This document shows, piece by piece, positions 1 to 7,222 of a DNA stretch of 45,078 nucleotides. The stretch covers positions 1 to 45,078 of the forward strand of contig NZ_CAMLDP010000005.1 in the NCBI RefSeq assembly GCF_946478925.1, written 5' to 3'. Under the pieces are notes generated by a model. The model was not told the origin of the DNA. It ran no database searches and worked only from the letters and a program-made list of their open reading frames with translations. This DNA comes from an uncultured Nitrososphaera sp. (GTDB taxonomy: Archaea; Thermoproteota; Nitrososphaeria; Nitrososphaerales; Nitrososphaeraceae). How positions within the stretch are numbered: the stretch's first letter is position 1; each line of letters starts with the position of its first letter. Position numbers and translations under genes: made by a program.

Positions 1-1
1 G

Positions 2-802
2 GCGACATTGAACGACGTATACGACCTAGAGCCGGTCATAATCGCGTCGCTTGCCGGCACGCACCAGATAAACTGGAAGGTGTGGATGGTCGCCAAGAGG
101 TTTGGCATGATCGCAAGGGAGGCAGTCTATGACAAAAAGGCGGCGCGCATGATATACGACAGATACGCCAAGACGCCGGTTAGTTCCGAGTCGATAAGGG
201 AGCTCGTGCACGACAAGTACGACATCGAGCAGGCAAGAAAGGTGCTTGCAGGGATCAAAGAGGGCACGATAAAGATCCACTGGCTTGAGGTAACGAAATT
301 CTCGGATTTGGCCAAGCCGATAATGGAGCACTCTGCAAAATCCGCCGCGGCTCCACAGAGCATAGAGAAAGGAGTAATAGAATTAGTCAAGGAAAGGCTG
401 GAAAAGACGAAACACAGGCTGGTCTGCATCCGGTGCGGAAAATGGGAGCGCGTGATGGAGACAAAGGAGACGCCGGAGGAAATAGTCTGCCCGCAGTGCA
501 GGTCAAAACTCGTGACTGCGACTTTCTGGTCTGACTATGACATGTCAAAGATAATCCAGCGCAGGCTTGCCGGCGGAAAACTATCGGAGGAGGAGAACCA
601 CAGGTTCGAGCGGGCGTGGAAGGTGGCGTCGCTTGTGAACAACTTTGGCAGAAAAGCGCTAATAGTCCTTGCAGGCCACGGCGTCGGCGCCGACACAGCG
701 GCGAGGATACTGCGCAACTATGTCGATGACGACCTGATGTACAGGGGCATATACGAGGCGGAAAAGCAGTACGTGATTACGCGCGGATTCTGGAACGACT
801 AA
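2..802 (+). CDS. Lhr-like ATP-dependent helicase, C-terminal part (truncated by window edge)
   Basis: The reading frame is open from the first bases of the window, so this is the 3' end of a longer gene; the TTG at base 8 is not a credible start. The visible 264 residues hold a four-cysteine zinc motif (CIRCG near residue 140, CPQCR near 160) and a helical C-terminal region ending in EKQYVITRGFWND, which resembles the tail of archaeal Lhr/superfamily 2 helicases involved in DNA repair and recombination. The helicase motor motifs would lie upstream and cannot be seen, so the family assignment rests on the C-terminal region only. The gene converges on the GCS2-type gene with an 11-base gap. Confidence 0.65.
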   Translation, partial: ATLNDVYDLEPVIIASLAGTHQINWKVWMVAKRFGMIAREAVYDKKAARMIYDRYAKTPVSSESIRELVHDKYDIEQARKVLAGIKEGTIKIHWLEVTKFSDLAKPIMEHSAKSAAAPQSIEKGVIELVKERLEKTKHRLVCIRCGKWERVMETKETPEEIVCPQCRSKLVTATFWSDYDMSKIIQRRLAGGKLSEEENHRFERAWKVASLVNNFGRKALIVLAGHGVGADTAARILRNYVDDDLMYRGIYEAEKQYVITRGFWND

Positions 803-813
803 CACGTGTATTT

Positions 814-2058
814 TCAGAATATCGGCCTGTTGTTCCTCGTCTTTTCCCACACGTCTGCAATCACCTCGGCAAGCGTCTTTTCGACAGAGCCGGCGAACTT
901 TGCCTGCCATAGGCGCGCCACGTACTCGCCTGCGGTGGTCCTGTTTTCGATCCTGCTCTCAAGGATGTCGAGAAACGCAGGCTTGATCCCCAGGTCTGCA
1001 AGCCCCTTTCGCGCAAGCTCCAACTGATGCTTGGCGGTGTGGACGACGTCAAAGTGTGTCTTGGCGTTAAAGCCCGACCTCACCACCGACTGGCGCTCTT
1101 CTCTGAGCGAGGCGAGCGGCCGCAGCTCCCGCTCATCGTGTATCGCCTTCTGAAGGTATCCGATAAAGAACTCTATCAGAGCCATCATGGTCCGGGGCGT
1201 CGGCTGGACCGACATGACCCTTGTCTCGACCCTGTACGAGTTCGGGTCCAGCCGAATGCGGCAGTCGTCATGGCGTTCCTTGACCATCTCGAAATAGTCC
1301 GTGGCTATGACCGGCTTTCTTGAAACGATGTAGTCGATATAGTCCTCAACTCCTGCAAGGTAGCGCGGTATGCCGGGGAAGCCCGAGTTCTGCTGCTCCG
1401 ACTGGTCATACATGAACAGGCGCGGCTCGTGGAGCGAAAACACCCTGCCGGCGAAGAGCCGGCTGTTTGCACCAAGCAGTATCACGGATGGTATCAGGTT
1501 CAGGATGTGGTTGAACATCATCGCCGTAAAATGCGGGTTTTTGCCCTGCAGGTGGAGGTGAAAGCCCTGGATCGCAGACGCCACGTGCACCGCCTTGAAC
1601 TTTTGCCCATCCATCTCGATGTCGGGAAGTTTTTTCTGCCAGCGGGCAAGCCGTGCGTAGCGGGGCTTGTCTGTTATCAGGCCGTCGGCAAGGGCAAAGG
1701 GCGAAGGGTTTGCGCCAAGGAACACGGGCGTTACGTCCCTGCCTGCCTTTTTCACGGCCTTTTCCAAGTGTTCGATGAACTCCTCAAACTGCAGGTTCAG
1801 GCCCTCGATCTCGCTCATCGACACAGGGTCAGTCTTGAATTCAAGCTGGCACTTGCCATACTCATAGTCTATCTGGTGACGGCGCGACAGGTGCTCTATA
1901 ACTGGAGCCGCGTTTGTCGGCCTGCCGTCTTTTCCGTCAAGCAGGCACATTTCGATCTCGACGCCGACGCGAAAAGTCTCGTCCTTTCTCCGTGCATGTT
2001 TTTTGATGCGTGCCCTGAGCTCGTCTGCCTGCGCGTAGATTTTTTTAGGGTGCACCAA
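814..2058 (-). CDS. GCS2-family glutamate-cysteine ligase-like carboxylate-amine ligase
   Basis: This 414-residue protein has the glutamate-binding signature GVEIEMCLLD near residue 32 and later conserved His and Arg motifs (FHLHLQGKNPHF near 166, YRVETRVMSVQPTPRT near 277) of the GCS2/carboxylate-amine ligase fold. The family joins an amino acid to a carboxylate using ATP, as in gamma-glutamylcysteine synthesis. The exact product in this lineage (a low-molecular-weight thiol precursor or another gamma-glutamyl amide) is not fixed by sequence. The start is TTG at 2058, followed immediately by GTG at 2055; either could be used. It lies 44 bases downstream of the RPA gene on the same strand, so the two may be co-transcribed. 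Confidence 0.72.
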   Translation of the reverse strand: MVHPKKIYAQADELRARIKKHARRKDETFRVGVEIEMCLLDGKDGRPTNAAPVIEHLSRRHQIDYEYGKCQLEFKTDPVSMSEIEGLNLQFEEFIEHLEKAVKKAGRDVTPVFLGANPSPFALADGLITDKPRYARLARWQKKLPDIEMDGQKFKAVHVASAIQGFHLHLQGKNPHFTAMMFNHILNLIPSVILLGANSRLFAGRVFSLHEPRLFMYDQSEQQNSGFPGIPRYLAGVEDYIDYIVSRKPVIATDYFEMVKERHDDCRIRLDPNSYRVETRVMSVQPTPRTMMALIEFFIGYLQKAIHDERELRPLASLREERQSVVRSGFNAKTHFDVVHTAKHQLELARKGLADLGIKPAFLDILESRIENRTTAGEYVARLWQAKFAGSVEKTLAEVIADVWEKTRNNRPIF

Positions 2059-2102
2059 GGATTCAATATATAATACATTTCGCGCTTTTTCTGAGTTTCT
2101 AC

Positions 2103-3545
2103 TTACCCCAGATGGATGACCGAAGAATACGAGCGCAGCGTCAGTTCCGTTCCTTCCCTTCCCGCGCCGGCAGTCACGCCGACCAGCTTGACTCTGTCGC
2201 CCACTGCCAGCTTGTTGACGGCTGAGCTCTGGTTGCGCCAGCCCACCAAGCGGATCTGCCCTGTGTCGTCGCCAAGCAATGTAGACGTTACAGGCACGGT
2301 CTCGCCAGATTTCAAGTTCACGTCAGAAGTGGAAGGTGCCTGCAGAACGATTGCCTCAAGCACTAGGGGAGCAGGCTCGCTTGAAGCGACAATGTCCTTT
2401 ATCTTGGCCTCGAATTTTTCAAGCGACGGAAACGACGGGTCGTTGTCCGTGATGCGCAAGTACGAGTCCTCCTTGGCAAGCGTGACTGCATTTCCAAATA
2501 TCCTGCTTGGCACGCACTCTATCATGGCACCGGCGGATAGCTGGCTCTGGCTTGCCACGCCGTTGTCAATAGTAAGTGTAAGGGCCCGAGAAGCCCTGTC
2601 GACTGCAAGGCAGAGAAAGCTGCCCCTTCCAGTCTCTTCTCCTACGGATATTACCCGCAGAGGCATCACGTCCACGTCCTGCTGCGAGCCAGAGAATTCA
2701 AGGACGGTCCCCTCGTCGCCGTGCAGCTCCAAGTCGCCGTTTCCAAACTGCGGGTTGCCCTGCTTTACCCTGACTCCCACCAGCTTGACCTTTGCGCCAG
2801 TCCTAAAGACTTTGGGCACCCTCGACTCGTCGACGTTCCATATCACCGCCCGCAGGGTGCGCGTGTTTGCTTCGTTTGATATTTGCAGTTGCAACGACTT
2901 GCTTGCCTCGCCCCGCTGGTTCACAAAGTCAGAGATCCTAGGGTTTGCGTTCACGACTCCCGTGATTACTGCAGAGTCCTGCACTTCCTTCACGTCGTCT
3001 ATGGCCATGGCAAGCGAGTCCAGCGGCGGTATGTCGGAATCGCCCTGCGCGACCTCTATTGTGCTGTAACTGCCGAGGTTCATGATGGGCTTGCCGTCAA
3101 GGCCGGCGCGGACGTAGCCCTTGATAATCTTCACCAGGTCGCCGGCTTGCAGGCCCATCTCGTCTGGCACGCCCACCTGCTTGTCCCACAGCTTGACCTT
3201 CACTCTGGCGTCCTTGTCATAGATTACAAGCGTGCGCGTCGAAGACTGCTCGTTGGTCTCTTTTTTGGTGAACTTGAAAGGAGGGTAGATGTTCATGATG
3301 CGGCCTGTTACTGTCACGTCCTTGGCGCCGACGTACAGGTCTTTGAGCCCGGACTGCATCTTGGGCACGCTGTCAAATGAAATGCCAAGGTCGGCCGCGA
3401 CAAGGAACAGCGCGCCTTGGTCCGTCAGGTAGCCGGCGCCCACCTTGCGCTTTTTCTCGTCTACCATGTCGCGAATAGTCTCCGCAGTCAGTTCGGGCTT
3501 TTGTTTCAAAAGCACGTTTACCATGTCGATAAAGCTTGGCGACAA
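2103..3545 (-). CDS. Replication protein A-like single-stranded DNA-binding protein
   Basis: This 480-residue protein contains several OB-fold segments, for example VTVTGRIMNIYPPFKF near residue 78, VKLWDKQ near 117, and a C-terminal OB with IRLVGWRNQ near 431. It resembles the multi-OB RPA large subunits of archaea, which coat single-stranded DNA in replication, repair and recombination. No cysteine zinc finger is visible, unlike some euryarchaeal RPAs. The start is either TTG at 3545 or ATG at 3524 (residue 8); both keep the N-terminal helical region. It is divergent from the ABC transporter ATPase gene and is followed by the GCS2-type ligase gene. Confidence 0.8.
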   Translation of the reverse strand: MSPSFIDMVNVLLKQKPELTAETIRDMVDEKKRKVGAGYLTDQGALFLVAADLGISFDSVPKMQSGLKDLYVGAKDVTVTGRIMNIYPPFKFTKKETNEQSSTRTLVIYDKDARVKVKLWDKQVGVPDEMGLQAGDLVKIIKGYVRAGLDGKPIMNLGSYSTIEVAQGDSDIPPLDSLAMAIDDVKEVQDSAVITGVVNANPRISDFVNQRGEASKSLQLQISNEANTRTLRAVIWNVDESRVPKVFRTGAKVKLVGVRVKQGNPQFGNGDLELHGDEGTVLEFSGSQQDVDVMPLRVISVGEETGRGSFLCLAVDRASRALTLTIDNGVASQSQLSAGAMIECVPSRIFGNAVTLAKEDSYLRITDNDPSFPSLEKFEAKIKDIVASSEPAPLVLEAIVLQAPSTSDVNLKSGETVPVTSTLLGDDTGQIRLVGWRNQSSAVNKLAVGDRVKLVGVTAGAGREGTELTLRSYSSVIHLG

Positions 3546-3655
3546 ATCTTTCTTTCCTCAGCCCAACAGACTTCTTGGAGAACTTGCTAATATATCTTGA
3601 GAGAAGGAGAGAATCATATATTATTAGCCGGCCCGCTTTTTGTCAACGCAGGCCG

Positions 3656-4621
3656 ATGGAAAACAACGAGGACAACAACAGTTGCATCAAAGTCTCGCAG
3701 CTGCGCATGGACTATGGCTCCGTACGGGCGGTGGACGGCGTGTCGTTTGACGTCGGCTATGGCAGGGTGTTTGGGTTCCTAGGCCCAAACGGCGCCGGCA
3801 AGACAACCACCATCAAGGTATTGACAACGTTGGTGCACCCTACATCCGGCGAAGTCAGTATATTTGGCAAGGACGTGGTCAAGCACGCAAAGGAAATCAA
3901 AAAGAGAATAGGTGTCGTCCTGCAGGAGCCAAGCTACGAGGGAAACGTGACTGTGGAAAAGGCCCTTGACCTGTACGGCATGATGTGGGGAGTGCCGGGC
4001 GAAAAGAGGCGCGACAGGGCGCGAGAGCTTGTAGAGCAGTTTGATTTGTCAGAGATCCGCGGCAAGAAAAACGACGAGCTTTCAATCGGCCAGCGAAGGC
4101 GCGTGCAGGTGGCAAGGGAATTCATGCACGACATGGACCTTTTGTTTCTGGACGAGCCAACGGTCGGATTGGACCCTGCTGCAAGGCGCACGCTCCTTGA
4201 CTATGTCAAGAGGCACGTGTACGGCGGCCTGACCGTGTTTTTCACGACGCACATCATGGAAGAAGTGGAATACCTGTGCGACGAGATTGCGATAATCAAT
4301 AGAGGCAGCATGATAGCCACAGACACGCCGGCGGGCCTGAAGCAAAAGTACGGCGGGATAAAGGCGGTAGAAATAAAGCTGAAAGACGCGACTGCGCAGT
4401 CGGTCATGGACATGCTAAGCCCGATAACCGGCGGCCAGATTGAAGTCCCTGCAAGCGACACGATAAGGATAAGCTCCAAGGACGCGCAGGACGTGCTAGT
4501 CAGGACGATAGAAGCGCTTGCAAGAAACGGCGTCCAGATGGAGAGTGTATCGGTCAGCCCGCCGACGCTTGAGGAAGTCTTTTTGACTGTGGTAAACGGC
4601 GGCGCTAGACCCTCATCCTGA
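3656..4621 (+). CDS. ABC transporter ATP-binding protein (DrrA/CcmA type)
   Basis: This is an ATPase subunit of an ABC-2 type exporter. It shows Walker A GPNGAGKTTT, the Q-loop (VVLQEPSYEG), the signature LSIGQRRRVQVA, Walker B LLFLDEPTVGLD and the H-loop FFTTHIMEEVE, followed by the roughly 100-residue C-terminal extension typical of the drug-resistance DrrA group. I chose ATG at 3656 (321 residues): the frame stays open upstream to 3536, but that would run into the divergent RPA gene, and the conserved domain starts shortly after 3656. TATA-like AT-rich sequence lies at about 3614-3625. Its likely partner permease is encoded convergently on the other strand with overlapping 3' ends. Confidence 0.88.
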   Translation: MENNEDNNSCIKVSQLRMDYGSVRAVDGVSFDVGYGRVFGFLGPNGAGKTTTIKVLTTLVHPTSGEVSIFGKDVVKHAKEIKKRIGVVLQEPSYEGNVTVEKALDLYGMMWGVPGEKRRDRARELVEQFDLSEIRGKKNDELSIGQRRRVQVAREFMHDMDLLFLDEPTVGLDPAARRTLLDYVKRHVYGGLTVFFTTHIMEEVEYLCDEIAIINRGSMIATDTPAGLKQKYGGIKAVEIKLKDATAQSVMDMLSPITGGQIEVPASDTIRISSKDAQDVLVRTIEALARNGVQMESVSVSPPTLEEVFLTVVNGGARPSS

Positions 4622-5372
4622 GAATAGACAGCGTCGCAAGCGCAAACGTGCCGGCAGCCGCAGCAGCTATCACGCCTGCCTCGACGTTCGTAAAGAAGGT
4701 TATCTGATTAAAGACGCCGGCGCGTGTGATGTCTACGATGTAGGTCAGTGGGTTTGCGTAAAACGCCGCACCGAGCGCGGTTGGCACCCCTTTTGACGGG
4801 TAGAAGGCAGAGCTGACAAACGAGAAAAAGAGAAACACGCTGTTTACAATCACGTTAAAGCCCTCGTTGCTCTTTAGCCGCGTCGATATGATTATCGCAA
4901 TCGAGCCAAAGAACACCGCGCCGATGATGAGCGCATAGAGCACGTACAGCGAACCTACGAGGGTCGGCTGCACGTTTCCGACAAGAGTTGGCGAGCCGGC
5001 GAGCAGTATCAGGCCGGCGCTTGCAAGGCCCATCAGCATTATCGTGACGATGTTTCCAAGGATGTATTCCATCCTTGCAAAGGGCATCACCAGAATCTGC
5101 TTGAACATGCCGTTCTTCTTGTCGTTCCAGATGATGCTGCCTGCCACGGTGCTAGAGTTCATCATGTTAAAGCCCATCATGCCGGCGGCAAGGTACGCGG
5201 GATATGGGACGTTGGCGCCCCCTATGGCAACTCCCTGCCCGCCTAAAAGCGCGGAATACGAGTAGCCGGCGACAAAGATATAGATCACCGGAAACATCAC
5301 CTGCCATATCAGGAACACCTTGCTTATCGACGCGGTGAGGTTCCGGTATAGCAGGACCGCGACGGAATTCAC
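4605..5372 (-). CDS. ABC-2 type transporter permease
   Basis: This 255-residue integral membrane protein has about six hydrophobic segments (for example IWQVMFPVIYIFVAGYSYSA near residue 22, ILLAGSPTLVG and LYVLYALIIGAVFFGSIAII in the middle, and VIAAAAAGTFALATLSI at the end). This is the layout of DrrB-like ABC-2 permeases, and it probably pairs with the neighbouring DrrA-like ATPase to export a lipid or drug-like substrate; the substrate is unknown. The start is GTG at 5372, with TATA-like TTAATATAG at about 5394-5402, about 26 bases upstream. Its last 17 bases overlap the last 17 bases of the convergent ATPase gene. Confidence 0.85.
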   Translation of the reverse strand: MNSVAVLLYRNLTASISKVFLIWQVMFPVIYIFVAGYSYSALLGGQGVAIGGANVPYPAYLAAGMMGFNMMNSSTVAGSIIWNDKKNGMFKQILVMPFARMEYILGNIVTIMLMGLASAGLILLAGSPTLVGNVQPTLVGSLYVLYALIIGAVFFGSIAIIISTRLKSNEGFNVIVNSVFLFFSFVSSAFYPSKGVPTALGAAFYANPLTYIVDITRAGVFNQITFFTNVEAGVIAAAAAGTFALATLSILRMRV

Positions 5373-5409
5373 GGCTTCAAATGGCCGGCCTTGCTATATT
5401 AACGCACAC

Positions 5410-5867
5410 AAGCAAGGGTTCTGTTCAAATAGTGGGTGGGGTATGGACTGTTAAGCATCGTGTGGTGAAGCGGACAAGAAAAGCCTAGAGTTTATCCATC
5501 AGCTTGGTTGCAGCTTTTTCAAGTTACCAGCACAAGCCTTGGTGATTGTTAGGATCATTTTCCTTTAGTATATGACAATCTTCGATCTGGTGTTGGATAG
5601 ACTGCTGGTAGGTTCTTTGCTGTTGGTCATTGACATACCACCAGAAAAGCATAACAATCATGCCAATCTCGACTCCTGCCGCCATTGGAATTAACCACGT
5701 GAGAGGAATTGGCATGAAAAAAGGTAGCATAATTCTTTGATAAAAGGATATAGTGTAAAGCACATGAATGAAATGAATACTCCACATGGATGACGTTTAT
5801 TGTAGTCACTATCACCCGACGCTTAACATCCTACAAAACATTTGGAGATGGAACAGAACCCAAGCAA
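5410..5867. mobile_element. 446-bp insertion element with terminal inverted repeats and 6-bp target duplication
   Basis: The ends at 5416-5426 and 5851-5861 are exact inverted copies of GGGTTCTGTTC. A second inverted block, TGTTAAGC, lies at 5449-5456 and 5821-5828, exactly 22 bases further in on each side, followed by partly matching bases (TCG.GTG). The bases directly outside the ends are the same on both sides, AAGCAA at 5410-5415 and 5862-5867, which is what a 6-bp target-site duplication looks like. The interior is visibly more AT-rich than its neighbours and holds only one small membrane-protein ORF. No transposase is present, so it would be non-autonomous or a deletion derivative. It sits between the permease promoter and the promoter of the zinc-ribbon gene at 5911. 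Confidence 0.75.
5524..5787 (-). CDS. Small membrane protein inside the 446-bp insertion
   Basis: This ORF of 87 residues fills most of the inserted element. It has one clear hydrophobic segment (WLIPMAAGVEIGMIVMLFWW, residues about 30-50) followed by a polar, glutamine-rich tail (NDQQQRTYQQSIQHQ). I do not recognise a family. The start may be ATG 5787 or the internal ATG at 5730, which places the hydrophobic stretch nearer the N-terminus. Neither has an obvious TATA box, and no ribosome-binding site is clear. It could be a cargo gene of the element, a remnant of a longer gene, or a chance ORF in AT-rich DNA. Confidence 0.4.
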   Translation of the reverse strand: MWSIHFIHVLYTISFYQRIMLPFFMPIPLTWLIPMAAGVEIGMIVMLFWWYVNDQQQRTYQQSIQHQIEDCHILKENDPNNHQGLCW

Positions 5868-5910
5868 GCACGATTTAAATAACAAACCGACGCGGTGATA
5901 GTCATCAGAT

Positions 5911-6645
5911 ATGATGGCAGAAGACATGGCCGAGAAAAAATTGCGCGGCTCTGGCGGTTACGCTATTGCAAGGGTTAGCGACGACGAGCAAAAGATGGCC
6001 AACCTTGGCGGGCCGGAATTGTTCCTTGCCGGAATCGGCAGGCTTGACACTGACAGGTTTGTAAAATATTTCTGCAACAAGTGCGAGCGCGACTTTGAGG
6101 GCGCGCCCACCCTAAGCTACGAGAACCCCAACGAGGACCTCGGAGAGGGCGTGACGCTCGTAGAAAAAGGCGAATACAAGTGCAGGGCGTGCAGCGCGAC
6201 AATCGCGCAGTACCGCAAGTTCAACGCGCCGGCGCAGGCGCCGCAGGTGGCTCCAAAGGCAGAGACAGCTTCCGGTGTGCAGGAAAGGGCGATAACTCCG
6301 GTGCCGGCCGCAGTCATTTCGCCGAATCAAGGCGATGATGCTGGCTTTGTCTCGATAAGCCAGCTCGTGGGCATGTCAGCGTACGACGGCGAGGCGATGC
6401 TCGTGGGCAAGATAGAGGAGGTCGGCCTGAGAAAGCAAGGAGGCAGGGCGACCATATCAGTCAAGATAGCCTCTAGCGCGGGCGAGAAAGAAGTGCAGTG
6501 GGACGGCATTTCAAAGATAGGCGACATTGTGCTCCTAAAGCCGGCCGGCGCCCCGGCGCAGGCAGCGGCAGGCAAGTGCCCGTCATGCGGCTACCAGAAC
6601 GAGGCTGGCGCGGCGTTCTGCGAAGAGTGCGGCACCAAGCTGTAA
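5911..6645 (+). CDS. Zinc-ribbon protein with two terminal zinc-binding modules
   Basis: This 244-residue soluble protein carries a CNKC...CRAC zinc module at about residues 55-95 (the sequence continues SATIAQYRKF), an Ala/Pro-rich linker, a central domain of about 80 residues (FVSISQLVGMSAYDGEAMLV), and a C-terminal zinc ribbon CPSCGYQN...CEECGTKL. The C-terminal ribbon is the common zinc-ribbon type found at the ends of many archaeal proteins. No specific function is recognised; the central part may be a small beta domain. Two ATG codons lie in tandem at 5911 and 5914. TATA-like TTTAAATA at 5874-5881 supports this start and lies just outside the insertion element. Confidence 0.7.
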   Translation: MMAEDMAEKKLRGSGGYAIARVSDDEQKMANLGGPELFLAGIGRLDTDRFVKYFCNKCERDFEGAPTLSYENPNEDLGEGVTLVEKGEYKCRACSATIAQYRKFNAPAQAPQVAPKAETASGVQERAITPVPAAVISPNQGDDAGFVSISQLVGMSAYDGEAMLVGKIEEVGLRKQGGRATISVKIASSAGEKEVQWDGISKIGDIVLLKPAGAPAQAAAGKCPSCGYQNEAGAAFCEECGTKL

Positions 6646-6691
6646 AATATTCTTTTTAAGAGCAATACAGCGATATAACCATCACAAGGCC

Positions 6692-7189
6692 GTGAATTTC
6701 CAGATCCTGAATTATCGTGGCACAATCGAAGAAGACTTGGAAATCACGTCATTGCTGACCAGTGTTTTTGTCAAAGAAGGGCACACTGATAAATCAAACG
6801 CAGAGAAAATGTTTGCACCAGCAGAGCTGCAAAAACGCGGCGAGATCATGCTGGCCAGGTCGCCAGAGGGAAAACTTTTCGGCATGGTCATCTTTGTCCT
6901 CCCAACCAGTCCGGCTCGCCAGGTGGCAGAGGCAGACGAAGCTGAAATTCATTTGCTGGCAGTCTACCCGGAAGCACGGGGTCAGGGCATTGCATCAAGC
7001 CTCATCACGGCTTGCGAGCAACGGGCCACGTCATCAGGATATTCCAAGATGGTCCTTTCGACTCAGCCGACTATGAAAGAGGCTCACAGGGTTTACAGGC
7101 AACTTGGCTACCGGCGAAACCTTGCACGAGATTGGTCAAAGAGCGCGGACAACAAGACATACTTTGTTTACGAGAAACTCCTCGGATAG
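6692..7189 (+). CDS. GNAT-family N-acetyltransferase
   Basis: This 165-residue protein has the GNAT fold signature: a beta strand with AEIHLLAVYPEARGQGIASSL near residue 85, where the R/Q-x-x-G-x-G/A pyrophosphate loop (RGQGIA) binds acetyl-CoA, and a later AHRVYRQLGYRR motif typical of motif B. It transfers an acetyl group to an amine on an unknown acceptor, either a small molecule or a protein N-terminus. The start is GTG at 6692; no in-frame ATG precedes the conserved region. It follows the zinc-ribbon gene by 46 bases and ends about 30 bases before the convergent acyl-CoA synthetase gene. Confidence 0.85.
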   Translation: MNFQILNYRGTIEEDLEITSLLTSVFVKEGHTDKSNAEKMFAPAELQKRGEIMLARSPEGKLFGMVIFVLPTSPARQVAEADEAEIHLLAVYPEARGQGIASSLITACEQRATSSGYSKMVLSTQPTMKEAHRVYRQLGYRRNLARDWSKSADNKTYFVYEKLLG

Positions 7190-7222
7190 AGGGATAGAGA
7201 GGAAGGAAGGATCGCCGCCCGA

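Noticed and set aside
1429..2073. Long open frame on the plus strand
   Set aside because: It is antisense to the GCS2-type gene, which has clear family motifs; the plus frame shows none.
2116..3069. 317-residue plus-strand frame
   Set aside because: Antisense to RPA and rich in Ser/Thr/Leu as expected of a shadow frame; no domain is visible.
5524..5815. Alternative small minus-strand frame starting at 5815 inside the insertion element
   Set aside because: It is in a different frame from the 87-residue ORF and lacks a coherent hydrophobic segment; kept out of the annotation.
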